Source: Spirochaetaceae bacterium (GTDB lineage: Bacteria; Spirochaetota; Leptospiria; Leptospirales; Leptonemataceae). Taken from it: a DNA stretch of 64,000 bases. The stretch lies in assembly GCA_002730875.1 (NCBI GenBank), contig PCBI01000005.1:310001-374000 (forward strand), in the 5' to 3' direction. The translations under genes and the position numbers were made by a program. Position 1 is the stretch's first letter, and every line of letters starts with the position of its first letter. The notes beneath the pieces were generated by a model. The model saw only the letters and a list, made by a program, of their open reading frames with translations. It made no database searches and was not told the DNA's origin. This document shows, piece by piece, positions 29,774-39,578 of this stretch.

Positions 29774-30193
29774 ATGAAACACCTCGGATTAACGCACATC
29801 ATTCTGAGCGGACTGGTTGTCTGGGCCGTTCCCTTCCTGGTTTCCATGCCATTTTTTGACAGAGGCGGAAACCTGCTCATAGATATCTTCGCATTCAAAA
29901 CCCTGATGATTCTGGTTTCCTCTCTTATTGGCCTCTGGCTTCTTGCCCGCTTCCTGGGGAAATCGCAAACAAAGCAGCATCATACCGGGCTGGCCATCGG
30001 GCTGATCTGGCTGGGCATCAACTGGGTTCTGGATTTTCTGATTCTGCTTCCGTTGCAGGGCATCGGACCGCAGGAGTATTTTCTGGCTACCGGATTGCGA
30101 TACCTTCATATACCGTTCGCAGGATTCTTTATGGGGCTGGCCCTGCACAGTCACGCAAAGGAAGTAGAGGTCTCAGGCAGAACTGCCAGGTAG
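29774..30193 (+). CDS. four-helix membrane protein of unknown function
   Basis: A 139-residue protein with four predicted membrane helices and short loops, a common layout of small bacterial inner-membrane proteins. No family is recognised. It follows the palindrome at 29741-29759. The next gene, a MerR regulator, starts 133 bases downstream on the same strand but with a gap that looks like a promoter region. Confidence 0.6.
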   Translation: MKHLGLTHIILSGLVVWAVPFLVSMPFFDRGGNLLIDIFAFKTLMILVSSLIGLWLLARFLGKSQTKQHHTGLAIGLIWLGINWVLDFLILLPLQGIGPQEYFLATGLRYLHIPFAGFFMGLALHSHAKEVEVSGRTAR

Positions 30194-30326
30194 AATGGCG
30201 CGGTGACATTACTCGGCAATAATGTGCAGCCACGACACCACTGACTTTCTGCGCAAGTCGCACTCACAGAACAAACCAGGCAGCCTTTCTTACAGACAAG
30301 ACTTACGAACAGGGATTGGATAGCAC

Positions 30327-31127
30327 ATGTACACAATAGGACAATTTTCACTAATAACACGGCTCTCGGTACGAACGCTACGAAAATACCATGAAATGGG
30401 ACTTCTACTGCCGGACTATACCGATGACGAAACGGGATACCGCTATTACAAAGAAAGCTCCATCGAACGAGCTCAAATCATCACCGGATTGCGGGAGCTG
30501 GAGTTCCCCCTGAAGGACATCAAATCCATACTTGAGAGCTGCAGCGAGGACGAGGATATTCTGGATCAGCTAATCCAGCAACGAGATCGCATTTCGCAAC
30601 AACTCACTCAGATTCAAGAAGTGGAAAAGGGTTTACAACTTGTCATCCAGCAGGCGCAGAAAAGGCAAAGGTTACCGGAGGACTCGGAGCCCATTCAAAT
30701 AAAGGAAGTGCCAGAGCTCTTTGTAGCCGGCATACGGGCCACCGGACCCTGGAATGAAATCGGAGGGGCATTCAAAACCCTGGGACGCAAAGCCGGCCGA
30801 TACATTAAGCCTCCGGCCCTCAGTCTTTGCTTTGACGGCGAATACAAAGAAGAAGCCCACTATGAAGCCGCTTTCGCGCTAAAGAAAGAAATTCACATTG
30901 ATGGTCTGGAATGCCATAAGCTACCGGCCATCCGTTGCGTTGCAGTCATTCACAAAGGTCCCTATTCGGAGATTGGTATGAGCTACGAAAGAGCCCTGGG
31001 GTATGTGGCCGACAATAAACTGGACTGGCAGATACCGACTCGCGAAATCTACCACAAGGGACCCGGTATGATTTTCAAAGGCAATCCAGAGAAATACATC
31101 ACCGAAATTCAGATACCCGTGCTCTGA
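30327..31127 (+). CDS. MerR family regulator with GyrI-like effector domain
   Basis: A 266-residue BmrR/MerR-type regulator. The first ~70 residues form the winged HTH (TIGQFSLITRLSVRTLRKYHEMGLL, then GYRYY), followed by the antiparallel coiled-coil helix and, from about residue 115, a GyrI-like/AraC-effector small-molecule binding domain (conserved KEVPELFVAGI and the final KYITEIQIPV). Such proteins activate multidrug efflux or detoxification genes upon ligand binding by untwisting a 19-20 bp spaced promoter. No transporter lies next to it, so the target is unclear. Confidence 0.9.
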   Translation: MYTIGQFSLITRLSVRTLRKYHEMGLLLPDYTDDETGYRYYKESSIERAQIITGLRELEFPLKDIKSILESCSEDEDILDQLIQQRDRISQQLTQIQEVEKGLQLVIQQAQKRQRLPEDSEPIQIKEVPELFVAGIRATGPWNEIGGAFKTLGRKAGRYIKPPALSLCFDGEYKEEAHYEAAFALKKEIHIDGLECHKLPAIRCVAVIHKGPYSEIGMSYERALGYVADNKLDWQIPTREIYHKGPGMIFKGNPEKYITEIQIPVL

Positions 31128-31144
31128 AGGATAGTCTGCAATCA

Positions 31145-31170
31145 ATGAAAAGAAGGGGCCGAAGGGCCCC
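31145..31170 (-). terminator. intrinsic terminator, minus strand
   Basis: GGGGCC-GAAG-GGCCCC (31155-31170) is a perfect six-pair hairpin with a tetraloop. On the minus strand it is followed by a T-rich stretch at 31145-31154. It lies 75 bases beyond the stop of the 31245 gene and 28 bases past the convergent MerR gene. Confidence 0.7.
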
Positions 31171-31244
31171 GGATTCAAGGAACCGGACGGAAAGGATTAC
31201 CAGGATCCAGGGCAGCGCCAGCGAACCTGTGGGCCCTGGTGCTT

Positions 31245-31763
31245 CTACCGCTTCGCAGCGTTGGGGCTCCACTCCGGCTCCGGAAAGGGACATTCCAGGG
31301 GCCAAGCTTCCTGCCGCTGAAAAGTCCGAGGCGGCGGAACCTTGATGGCGCCTTCGTAATCGCTTGTATAAGAATAAACGAGCTCGCCGTTCTGACCTGG
31401 CGTAATCCTTCTCTTGTTGGTAAAAAGCGCAAAAACCCCGGTCTGGTAGATTTCCAGTTGATAGTCGCTCCACCCTTCGTCTGCATCTACGATCCAGAAA
31501 TAGGCCAGGGGATCGCCCTCTTTCTCTATTACCAGGGGATACGTGGAGTGGGTGCAAAGACACAGGGTTCCCTTGTCATCTTGCCAATTCCCCACAAGCT
31601 CCGCCAATTCTTCGCATTGTATGCCGTAGTTCTCCCTGGAACCGGTGGCCGGCGGCGTACTGCAGAACGGCGAGGTCAGCAAGTAAGCGATGAGGACAGG
31701 AAGAAGAAAACGGCCAGACACAGCGAAAGATGCCCGGCGCCCTGCCCTGGAGCGTTTTTCCAA
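31245..31763 (-). CDS. probable lipoprotein of unknown function
   Basis: A 172-residue protein if started at the TTG at 31763, directly after the stop of the DUF1761 gene. The N-terminus has a basic stretch, then a hydrophobic segment and a Cys (LLTSPFCS), consistent with a lipoprotein signal; an internal GTG in the VSGRF segment would give a shorter, more typical signal. The mature part has paired Cys (LCLC) and a Trp-containing repeat-like section. Overlapping other-frame ORFs on the same strand are much less protein-like. It is tightly coupled to the upstream DUF1761 gene. Confidence 0.55.
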   Translation of the reverse strand: MEKRSRAGRRASFAVSGRFLLPVLIAYLLTSPFCSTPPATGSRENYGIQCEELAELVGNWQDDKGTLCLCTHSTYPLVIEKEGDPLAYFWIVDADEGWSDYQLEIYQTGVFALFTNKRRITPGQNGELVYSYTSDYEGAIKVPPPRTFQRQEAWPLECPFPEPEWSPNAAKR

Positions 31764-31766
31764 TTG

Positions 31767-32186
31767 CTAACGCCAGATTCCCAGGATCAATCCGCCGGCA
31801 ATGGCAGCCAGCAAATCACCCGCGGCATCAAAGAATAGCGTCTTCCATTGGTCTTTGAATACGCTTCCAGCAAATGCATAGTGCTTGGCCAGTTGGCCGA
31901 TGTTCACTGAAAACATCAAAGCCAGTGAGAGTAGTATTCCATTCAATGCTGAATTGATGTTGAATTGAACAATGAGCACTGCCAGCATCAGATTGAATAG
32001 GAAACCGCCGGCAATGGCGATGATATAGGGCGCCGGACCGCCTCCCTTTACTTGCTCATCTGTGAGCCCCACCGCAGCCATCCAGGGTTTGGCCAGAATT
32101 CCGTACCAGGCGGCGCCCAGTCCCTGAAATGCTATCACGGCCACAACCACCGCCCACCAATTTATGCCTTCAAACAAAGCTCCCAT
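31767..32186 (-). CDS. DUF1761 membrane protein
   Basis: A 139-residue protein with four membrane helices that fits the DUF1761 family of small bacterial membrane proteins of unknown function. Family marks are the N-terminal NWWAVVVA, the GAAWYGILAKPWM segment after TM1 and the DAAGDLLAAI in the last helix. The stop codon lies only three bases from the start of the 31245 gene, so the two are probably co-transcribed. Confidence 0.8.
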   Translation of the reverse strand: MGALFEGINWWAVVVAVIAFQGLGAAWYGILAKPWMAAVGLTDEQVKGGGPAPYIIAIAGGFLFNLMLAVLIVQFNINSALNGILLSLALMFSVNIGQLAKHYAFAGSVFKDQWKTLFFDAAGDLLAAIAGGLILGIWR

Positions 32187-32743
32187 GATCCACTTCCTGA
32201 GGTTAAATCTTGGCCGGATTCAGGACATACCCTTCAGGCATTCGCACAACCGAAACCATTGGCGAAAACCGGGCCGCGCAAGCATACAGGTTCGTCAGAA
32301 AGGCAGCGCATCTCTGAACAGTCTGCCTCCCCGGCAACTTGCAGTAACATCGTTACGCGGAAAGTCCGAGATCAGCCGAATACCCGGGTATTTCTAGCGT
32401 TCCAGAGAATTCAGTCAACACGGATATGGGCGCAACCCCGAGGATGATTTCCCTGTAACGAGCAAGTAGCGGCACAGACAACGGGAGCGAACAGGGCCTT
32501 CCCCCGGGGATCCGGAGCCCAGAAAGAACCTTAATTCTATTACTACGAGGAGCAAGAAGAGATTCGCACCGATTCGAACGGTAATCATGGGAAGCCCCGG
32601 GTTCCACGACTGAAGCCCTGGCGGAACCAAAGGCAAAACCAGCCTCTAAGCCGATTTATGGGTAGAAGACCGAAGCTGAGCAGGGCGCCAGAATTGACAT
32701 GCACGTCCCTCTCAATACGAATGGAGAATCGGAGCGGCAAACG
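32187..32743. other. intergenic region, nothing recognised
   Basis: About 557 bases between divergent genes (DUF1761, minus; monooxygenase, plus). It should hold both promoters. No ORF with coding character, no clear hairpin and no repeat found elsewhere in the window is visible. Confidence 0.4.
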
Positions 32744-34231
32744 ATGGTAGAAAGAAAGACGGCAAAAGGTAACACTGTAAGAAATAGCAAATCCAGCGTG
32801 GACGTGCTAATCATAGGCGCAGGCATTTCTGGCATCGGAGCCGCCTATCATCTGCAGGATAAATTGCCGGATAAGTCCTATGTTATTCTGGAAGGTCGGA
32901 ACGATCTGGGCGGTACCTGGGACCTGTTCAAATATCCGGGCATTCGTTCCGACTCCGATTTATTCACCTTTGGATACGATTTCAATCCCTGGGAAAGCAA
33001 CAAGGGCATTGCCGATGGTCCTTCCATCAAGGCCTATATCGCAAGCACTGCCAGCAAATATGGAATTGATCAAAACATTCTCTATGGCCATCGGGTAGTT
33101 TCCACCGAGTGGAATTCTGAAAAGGGGCGATGGAGCATCGTTGCGCGAAGAGAGAAAGATAAGAAACAGGTTACGTTCTCCGCCAGGTGGATCTTTTCCG
33201 GCACCGGCTACTATCGCTACGACCAGGGATACACTCCGGACTTCAAGGGCCGAACGAACTTCAAGGGGAAGGTTATCCATCCGCAACATTGGCCAGAAAA
33301 CCTGGACTACGACAATAAACGCGTTTTGATCATTGGAAGCGGTGCAACAGCGGTCACCCTTCTGCCGGCCATGACCGATCGAGCAAAGCATGTTACCATG
33401 CTGCAAAGGACTCCTACGTACATAATGCCCCTTCCAGAAGAGGAGATTCTTTCGAAGTTATTGCGCCCGCTGGTAGGAAAGAAATGGGCCTTTCGGATCA
33501 CGCGAAAGAAGAATATTCTAAGGCAGCGATGGTTTTTTCTCTACTGCCAGAAGTTTCCGGAACGAGCTCGCAAGCTCATTCACAGAGAAAATGCGAAACG
33601 ACTTCCAAAAGATTATCCAGTCGACGTTCACTTCAATCCTCCGTACAATCCCTGGGATCAACGACTGTGCGCAGTACCGGATTCCGATCTATTCCAGGTA
33701 CTTGGCGAAGGAAAGGCATCCATCGTAACCGATAAGATCAAATCCTTTACGCGAAAAGGGGTCCGGCTGGAATCCGGACAAGAGCTGGAAGCCGATATCA
33801 TCATCACCGCCACGGGCCTGAATCTGCTGCCTTTCGGAGGCATCCGGATGAAAGTCGATGGAAAGAAGGTACATCTGCCCGATCATGTGGCCTTCAAAGG
33901 AATGATGTTGAGTGGAATCCCCAATCTGGCCTTCGCCGTAGGCTATACTACATCATCCTGGACTCTGAAGGTAGGATTGCTCTGCGAACACTTCTGCAGA
34001 CTTATCGCGTACATGGACAGCAAAGGCTATCGCACTTGCGTTCCGGTGGCTGATCCTTTGATGGAAACCCGACCACTTTTGGACTTTGGCGCCGGCTATG
34101 TGCAACGATCCATGGATGAATTGCCCCGACGAGGAACAGAGTTTCCCTGGCTTATGTCCTGGGATTATGCAGAGGACGTGAAACTACTTCGAAAAGGGCC
34201 TGTAGAGGACGAGAATCTAACGTTTCGATAA
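32744..34231 (+). CDS. Baeyer-Villiger-type flavin monooxygenase (EthA-like)
   Basis: A 495-residue class B flavoprotein monooxygenase. The FAD motif GAGISG lies at about 25-30, the NADP-binding GSGATAV in the middle, and the Baeyer-Villiger fingerprint FxGxxxHxxxW reads FKGKVIHPQHW. The RTPTYI region after the NADP motif resembles EthA-type enzymes of actinobacteria. Such enzymes insert oxygen into ketones to form esters or lactones, or oxidise sulfur. The ATG at 32744 is preceded by GGAGCGG seven bases upstream; an earlier in-frame ATG at 32699 lacks a ribosome site. The nearby SDR, SDR and acyl-CoA dehydrogenase genes may be part of the same catabolic theme (inference). Confidence 0.93.
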   Translation: MVERKTAKGNTVRNSKSSVDVLIIGAGISGIGAAYHLQDKLPDKSYVILEGRNDLGGTWDLFKYPGIRSDSDLFTFGYDFNPWESNKGIADGPSIKAYIASTASKYGIDQNILYGHRVVSTEWNSEKGRWSIVARREKDKKQVTFSARWIFSGTGYYRYDQGYTPDFKGRTNFKGKVIHPQHWPENLDYDNKRVLIIGSGATAVTLLPAMTDRAKHVTMLQRTPTYIMPLPEEEILSKLLRPLVGKKWAFRITRKKNILRQRWFFLYCQKFPERARKLIHRENAKRLPKDYPVDVHFNPPYNPWDQRLCAVPDSDLFQVLGEGKASIVTDKIKSFTRKGVRLESGQELEADIIITATGLNLLPFGGIRMKVDGKKVHLPDHVAFKGMMLSGIPNLAFAVGYTTSSWTLKVGLLCEHFCRLIAYMDSKGYRTCVPVADPLMETRPLLDFGAGYVQRSMDELPRRGTEFPWLMSWDYAEDVKLLRKGPVEDENLTFR

Positions 34232-34434
34232 GCTCCGAGAGACGTGAAAGGAACCTTCGTCTTCGCGAATTTACGGTTTCGCTGAGCGTCGGTTCACCGA
34301 TGGATCCCGGTCTGCAACGTCATGCGGGCCTTCTATCGGATAGTTCACGCTGCCCCTGGCCTGTGCCTTAAGAAGTTTACGGATCCCCAGGTCAAATCCC
34401 TTGACGCATCCTGATAGCTGCCCAGGCTGAGCTC

Positions 34435-34935
34435 ATGACTGGACTCAAGCAGATGGGAACGAACTTTGTACAGGGTGGCGCCATTCTTCTGGCCGGCTCC
34501 GGCTTTTTTATATATCAGTCGATTTTCACCGTCATAGACGGAGTTTCCAGCGGAAGCTGGCCATCCACCGACGGAACCGTCGTCGAGGCGCGGATTGAGG
34601 AGTTCCGCACCACCGGCGGTACCACCAGCGTCAAAGTTAAAGGATATTTCCTGTACCACTATTCGGTGGATGGTAACAACTATTCGGGTAGCCGACTGAA
34701 CTTCTTCAGTATTAGTGGAGACCCCGTCACCGCGGCCAGGAAGTTCGAACCCGGTCAGGCCGTTAAAGTCTACTACGATCCGGATGAGCCCTCCAATGCA
34801 GTCATCGAAACCGGCTTGCCTGGTTTTTTTGTGTGGCTGTCTCTTGGCTTTGGATTGTTGCTTTTCGTAGGTTTCGTTTCGTTGACGTTCTTTGGCGACT
34901 TTGGCGCGTTGTTTGCGAAGATGTCCGGGCAGTGA
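34435..34935 (+). CDS. DUF3592 membrane protein
   Basis: A 166-residue protein with a hydrophobic segment at about residues 14-31, a central beta region and a second hydrophobic helix at about 128-148. The motif VKVYYDPDEP identifies DUF3592, as in the paralogue at 1346-1846. Function is unknown. Two starts are possible, ATG at 34435 and ATG at 34453; neither has a clear ribosome site. It follows the monooxygenase gene by 200 bases. Confidence 0.75.
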   Translation: MTGLKQMGTNFVQGGAILLAGSGFFIYQSIFTVIDGVSSGSWPSTDGTVVEARIEEFRTTGGTTSVKVKGYFLYHYSVDGNNYSGSRLNFFSISGDPVTAARKFEPGQAVKVYYDPDEPSNAVIETGLPGFFVWLSLGFGLLLFVGFVSLTFFGDFGALFAKMSGQ

Positions 34936-35051
34936 TTCGGCCTTCCCAGTCCATCGCCCTGGATTTGTTTTCGGTCCTGTTTCTGTATATACACAGACGT
35001 TGCTGCGCTTCAGCAGTCCCCGATAGTGAACCGCGACCCGGAGGAACCGTT

Positions 35052-35588
35052 ATGGATATCCAGCGGACCATCAATGAGATCTGCGAGGCATTTTCCGAGA
35101 GACACTATCCGGGAGACGAATGCCTCGTGGATAGCTATGCGATAAGGGATGAAGAGTTACTCGAAGTAGAAAACGATTTCAAAGGACAGGCCCATTGGCA
35201 AACACTGCCCGTAACAGTTCTGGCCAAAGGCGAACCACTTTCATTTCTTAGCGATGTAGCCTACTGTTTCTATTTGCCAGCCTATCTGGTAGGTCATCTG
35301 AAATCGCCGGACGCCGTGGCAGATCCCATCTTCCATCTCACATTCAGCTTTCAAGAAGACATCAAAGATTCGGTTCTCCGACTTGCGAGAGAGTTCTGGC
35401 CCCCGGACGTCAACCGTCATCTTACATATCTGGAATGGGGAACTCGCCGGCACGAATCATTGACTTCGAAGCAATGCAAATCCATTGTCGCATATCTGAA
35501 TATTCAACTGGAGCTCGATCCCTACGCAAAGGACGAAATCGAAGAGGCCCTGCTGAATTTCTGGTGGAACCGTGCGGGTTTGGAGTGA
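35052..35588 (+). CDS. DUF6714-like protein of unknown function
   Basis: A 178-residue cytosolic protein. It resembles the DUF6714 type: an N-terminal AFSERHYPGDECLV segment, an FLSDVAYCFYLPAYLVGHL central helix with YLPAYL, and a C-terminal SLTSKQCKSIVAYL helix. I am moderately sure of the family name. The frame is open upstream into the DUF3592 gene, but GGAGGA at 35040-35045 six bases before the ATG at 35052 fixes the start. It is followed by a convergent membrane protein gene. Confidence 0.6.
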   Translation: MDIQRTINEICEAFSERHYPGDECLVDSYAIRDEELLEVENDFKGQAHWQTLPVTVLAKGEPLSFLSDVAYCFYLPAYLVGHLKSPDAVADPIFHLTFSFQEDIKDSVLRLAREFWPPDVNRHLTYLEWGTRRHESLTSKQCKSIVAYLNIQLELDPYAKDEIEEALLNFWWNRAGLE

Positions 35589-35684
35589 TGAGCGCTCCGG
35601 TCCGAGAATGGAGCGCAACAGCCGCTGTTACCCATCCATTTCGGTAAAGCAGCACCCGGCCTGGGCCCACAGGGCCTACAGGGC

Positions 35685-36122
35685 CTACAGAGTCTCAAGA
35701 AAGCCCCAGAAAAGCACTGCAAAGCCACCAATTTCTGCAAGGATCAGCAGGATCATTGAACCGTGAATAATGTAACCGGGCATCTGCCACTGCCCGAGAA
35801 TGTAGGGTTTCCTGAACTGGTTATCGGTGTCCTTCAGAAGTGCATGAATCAGATACGTCGTCTGCGCAAATGCGAAGAAAGCGATCACCGCCACGCACGA
35901 CCATAGCTTCACTGTTTCGGAGTACGGATTCAGCTGGGCGAACTGCGCAAGCAACAAAGCGGCGAAACTGTACATCAATCCGCTGCGATGCAGAACGCTA
36001 ACGTACTCCGGGGCTTCCGCTTTGTCCGAATTTAGAATGCCGATGTATTTCCACACGCCGGAGAGCAAAGCTCCCAGAAAAAATACACCCGCAGAAACAT
36101 AACAAAACGTTAAGGCTTTCAT
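35685..36122 (-). CDS. four-helix membrane protein of unknown function
   Basis: A 145-residue protein with four membrane helices: residues ~5-25, 50-65, 75-95 and 120-142. No known family is recognised. It lies downstream of the SDR gene on the same strand (88 bases apart), so it could belong to the same transcript. Confidence 0.65.
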   Translation of the reverse strand: MKALTFCYVSAGVFFLGALLSGVWKYIGILNSDKAEAPEYVSVLHRSGLMYSFAALLLAQFAQLNPYSETVKLWSCVAVIAFFAFAQTTYLIHALLKDTDNQFRKPYILGQWQMPGYIIHGSMILLILAEIGGFAVLFWGFLETL

Positions 36123-36210
36123 GCTTTACTCCTTTTCGACTCCGCGCTCAGAGCAAGCATAATCGGTCGCGCAGAAACCCGCTTCCAACGCTATGGGTAG
36201 CTAGATCTTC

Positions 36211-36948
36211 TCAGTGCCTGGCAAGACCGCCATCCACTACAATCGTAGATCCCGTGACGTAAGAAGAAGCATCCGAAGCCAGAAAGATGGCGGCGCCCAG
36301 CATTTCTTCCGGCTTCGCAATTCGACGCATGGGGATGGATTCCTTCAGTTTTTCCGAATAATCCTCGTTTTTGCGAATACTGGCTGTCATATCTGTCTCT
36401 GTAAACCCGGGACAGATCGCATTTACACGAAAACCGCTGGAGGCCCATTCCACTGCCAGAGAGTTGCCCATCTGAATCAAGGCTCCTTTTGTTCCTGCAT
36501 ATACAGACATCAAAAAGGCGCCGTGCAGACCTGCGATGGATGCGATGTTGATTATGTTTCCGCCTTTCTTTCGCTGCATTTTGTAGTAAGCCTGACAGGC
36601 GCGAAACACGCCTTTGAAGTTCGTTGCTACAACGTTTTCCAGGTCCGCTTCCTTAATGGCGGAGGCCGGTATGTCAAGTGTAGTGGCCCCGTTATTGATC
36701 AGACAATCCAGTCGTCCGTGGTCTTTACCGATTTGATTGATCAAGTCTTTCATATCGGTCTCCGAGCGCAGATCCGCAGCCACCCCTTTGATGGGAGTAC
36801 CTTCGGTCCAGGACACAGATTCCGGCCTGGAGCCGGTCCCATATACGATGGCCCCTGCATCGGAGAATCCTTGTGCCAGGGCCCGGCCGATTCCACGGGA
36901 TGCCCCTGTAATCAGTACCGCTTTGTCTTTAACAGAAAATAAATCCAT
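36211..36948 (-). CDS. SDR family oxidoreductase
   Basis: A 245-residue classical short-chain dehydrogenase/reductase. TGASRGIG is the NAD(P)-binding motif, NNG is the NNAG equivalent, and the catalytic site reads IASIAG with the Tyr and Lys in SVYAGTKGAL. The closing VDGG motif is present. It is cytosolic and probably oxidises or reduces a hydroxyacyl, keto or sterol-like substrate. The ATG at 36948 follows AGGAGGAG closely; the frame is open to 36975. It is divergent from the SDR at 37242, with 293 bases between them holding a promoter and a palindrome. Confidence 0.9.
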   Translation of the reverse strand: MDLFSVKDKAVLITGASRGIGRALAQGFSDAGAIVYGTGSRPESVSWTEGTPIKGVAADLRSETDMKDLINQIGKDHGRLDCLINNGATTLDIPASAIKEADLENVVATNFKGVFRACQAYYKMQRKKGGNIINIASIAGLHGAFLMSVYAGTKGALIQMGNSLAVEWASSGFRVNAICPGFTETDMTASIRKNEDYSEKLKESIPMRRIAKPEEMLGAAIFLASDASSYVTGSTIVVDGGLARH

Positions 36949-37161
36949 ACTCTCCTCCTGATAGTCTCCATTCATGCACTTTTCCAGCGCTGCTTTATCT
37001 GAGAATACCTACCGCCGGGAACGGACATTTGACCGCAGATTAGTCCCTGCATACGACCTCAGATCCTGGCCTTCAAACGCATCCAGGCATCGGCCCGCTC
37101 TGTATTCAATTGATTCTTATAAAGAATTCTGTAGATGCTGCACACTTCAAGCAAAAAACCG

Positions 37162-37187
37162 AGCGAGCGTTCGCTATTTTATTGACA
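37162..37187 (+). promoter_or_regulatory. palindrome and promoter candidate upstream of the SDR-ACAD-TetR genes
   Basis: AGCGA-GCGT-TCGCT (37162-37175) is an inverted repeat lying seven bases before TTGACA (37182-37187), which matches a -35 element. A candidate -10 (TTAAAAT region near 37208-37214) is 20-plus bases away, so spacing is not ideal. The TetR protein encoded at 39579 could bind here (inference). Confidence 0.35.
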
Positions 37188-37241
37188 TCTATGCCAGAGC
37201 CGATGAATTAAAATCCGTTTATTGGGCGAATGGAGAATGTC

Positions 37242-37991
37242 ATGGAATCTCTCAAAGATGCAGTAGCTGTTGTTACCGGTGGCGGAGCGGGCATAGGTCG
37301 CCAGACCTGCCTGAAACTGGCAAGAATGGGAGCTCAAGTCATTGTTTCGGATATAGACGCAGATAGCGGTGAACAGTGCGTTTCTCTTATTCAGTCCGAA
37401 GGAGGCCAGGCAAGATTCATCTCCGCCGACGTGAGCAAAGAAGAAGATATTCAAAACCTCGCCCGGGAATCTGCCGGAATTAATGGCGGGATCGATGTAT
37501 GGGTGAGCAACGCTGGAATCGGCGGAAAGCCAAAGAAGCTGCATAAACTGAGCACAGAAGAATGGAACCATATGATGCTTCTGGATCTGACCAGCGTATT
37601 CTGGAGCCATAAGTACGCTGTGGCGCATATGGGAAAGAAGGGCCGGCCCGGTTCGATTATCAACGTGGCCAGTATTGCAGGCCTGGCCGGATCCCCTGGA
37701 CTGGGCGCCTACTCGGTGGCCAAGGCCGGGGTCATAGAACTGACACTTACGGCAGCTCTCGAAATGGCTCAAAAGAATGTGCGCATCAATGCTGTATGCC
37801 CGGGCTGGGTGGATACCAGAATCCTGGATTTCGCAGGCGAAAACGCCCAGGAGGAGATGCGAAAGCAAGTTCCCATGGGCCGATTCGGGACTCCGGAGGA
37901 AGTGGCCTCATTAATAGCCTTTCTAGCCTCCCCGGACGCTTCCTTCATCACTGGCTCTGTGTATCGCGTGGATGGCGGGATTCGATCTTGA
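37242..37991 (+). CDS. SDR family oxidoreductase
   Basis: A 249-residue classical SDR with [11 protein letters not shown] and the catalytic [10 protein letters not shown] motifs, plus a C-terminal VDGGI. GGAGA lies five bases before the ATG at 37242; an in-frame ATG at 37230 is less likely. It is the first gene of a plus-strand run continuing with acyl-CoA dehydrogenase and TetR genes (160 and 220 base gaps), consistent with a regulated catabolic unit. Confidence 0.9.
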   Translation: MESLKDAVAVVTGGGAGIGRQTCLKLARMGAQVIVSDIDADSGEQCVSLIQSEGGQARFISADVSKEEDIQNLARESAGINGGIDVWVSNAGIGGKPKKLHKLSTEEWNHMMLLDLTSVFWSHKYAVAHMGKKGRPGSIINVASIAGLAGSPGLGAYSVAKAGVIELTLTAALEMAQKNVRINAVCPGWVDTRILDFAGENAQEEMRKQVPMGRFGTPEEVASLIAFLASPDASFITGSVYRVDGGIRS

Positions 37992-38150
37992 GCTTGTTCG
38001 ACCTGGAACATGTTCAAGCTATTGAAGCCAGGGACCCTCGGATTTTTCACCGGGCAATTCAAAGTCGCAGCATCCGCAGAATAGCGTAGCAGGCGAGCTA
38101 TACGAGGCTCGTAGGAAACACTTACATCAACACCAAAGGAAGGTAGTAGC

Positions 38151-39356
38151 ATGGACTTTAAGATTTCGGACAAGATGAAAGCCACCCTGGACCTGATAGA
38201 GGATTTCATGCAGAAAGAGGTGTTCCCTATAGAGCCCGAGTTCTTTCACAAACCCTTTCAGGATCTGCTGCCGCTTCTGCAGGAAAAGCGCGGGAAAGTA
38301 AAACAAATGGGGCTCTGGGGACCCAACTTCCCAAAAGAACTGGGCGGAATGGGACTGGGCCTACTGGAACACGGACTTATTTCTGAATCCCTGGGCCGAT
38401 CGCCGCTGGGCCACTTCATTTTTGGCACCCAGGCACCGGATGCAGGAAACATCGAAATTCTTCATATGTTTGGAACCCCGGAGCAAAAGGAATTGTATCT
38501 GAAGCCCCTGGCAAATGGCGAAATTCGCAGCTGCTTTGCCATGACCGAAGTCAACACCGCGGGTTCCAATCCGCTATTGATGGAAGCCACAGCCGCAAAG
38601 GACGGCGACGATTACATTATCAACGGACATAAATGGTACACCACCGGCGCGGAAGGCTCTGCATTTGCCATCGTAATGGCAGTAACCAATCCAGATGCGA
38701 ATCCGGCCATGAAATCCAGTATGATTATTGTTCCCACCGACAATCCTGGATTCAACCATGTTAGTAACATTTCCATCATGGGCGAAAAAGGCAGCGACTA
38801 CAACAGCCATGGCGAAGTAATCTTCCAGTCCTGCCGGGTTCCGCGGAGCAATCTTCTGGGAAAAGAAGGCCAGGGATTCCTGATCGCTCAGGAGCGACTG
38901 GGGCCAGGCCGAATCCATCATTGCATGCGATGGCTGGGAATCTGTCAGAGATCGCTGGATTTGATGTGTCAGCGCGCGAATGATCGAGTAATCGAAACCG
39001 ACGGACGTACACTGGCGGACAAAGAGATCATCCAGAACTGGGTGGCCGAATCTACAGCAGAAATCGAAGGGGCCCGGCTCATGACTCTTTCGGCGGCCTG
39101 GTCCATCGACAATCTTGGAATGAAGAAATCCAGAGAAAAGGTATCCATGATCAAATTCGTGGTGGCAAATACCATGCTGCGTGTCATCGACAGAGCCCTT
39201 CAGGTGCACGGTGGACTGGGTATGAGCGACGATACGATTCTTGCCTACTTTTATCGTCACGAACGGGCTGCCCGAATCTATGACGGTGCGGATGAAGTCC
39301 ACAAAGCGTCTCTGGGCAAGCGAGTGTTGCGAAATTACCAGAAGGGACGTAAGTAA
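38151..39356 (+). CDS. acyl-CoA dehydrogenase, ACAD10/11-like
   Basis: A 401-residue flavoprotein of the acyl-CoA dehydrogenase family, catalysing alpha,beta-dehydrogenation of an acyl-CoA in beta-oxidation, with electrons passed to electron transfer flavoprotein. FAD and substrate contacts are visible in CFAMTEVNTAGSNP and the YNSHGEVIF segment, and the C-terminal YDGADEVHKASLGKRVLR resembles the ACAD10/11 type rather than classical short-chain enzymes. AGGAAGG lies before the ATG. It follows an SDR and precedes a TetR gene. Confidence 0.92.
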   Translation: MDFKISDKMKATLDLIEDFMQKEVFPIEPEFFHKPFQDLLPLLQEKRGKVKQMGLWGPNFPKELGGMGLGLLEHGLISESLGRSPLGHFIFGTQAPDAGNIEILHMFGTPEQKELYLKPLANGEIRSCFAMTEVNTAGSNPLLMEATAAKDGDDYIINGHKWYTTGAEGSAFAIVMAVTNPDANPAMKSSMIIVPTDNPGFNHVSNISIMGEKGSDYNSHGEVIFQSCRVPRSNLLGKEGQGFLIAQERLGPGRIHHCMRWLGICQRSLDLMCQRANDRVIETDGRTLADKEIIQNWVAESTAEIEGARLMTLSAAWSIDNLGMKKSREKVSMIKFVVANTMLRVIDRALQVHGGLGMSDDTILAYFYRHERAARIYDGADEVHKASLGKRVLRNYQKGRK

Positions 39357-39578
39357 AGGAATGCAGGTGAATTCCCAGAGAGTCCAGGAAAAGCCCGGCA
39401 TCCGATGGATGCAGTCTCCGGACAGAAGAAGTCGTGTTCGGTGCTCGAATTGGGAACGAACGATTTTCTCCTCGAAAGGCAGATGGCAAGACAGCAAGTC
39501 AGACCCATCCATTGCACCGGATAACGAGGCTGCCCGGTAGCAAATGAATCCCTGAAATAGAGGCAGAAAAGATCTAAA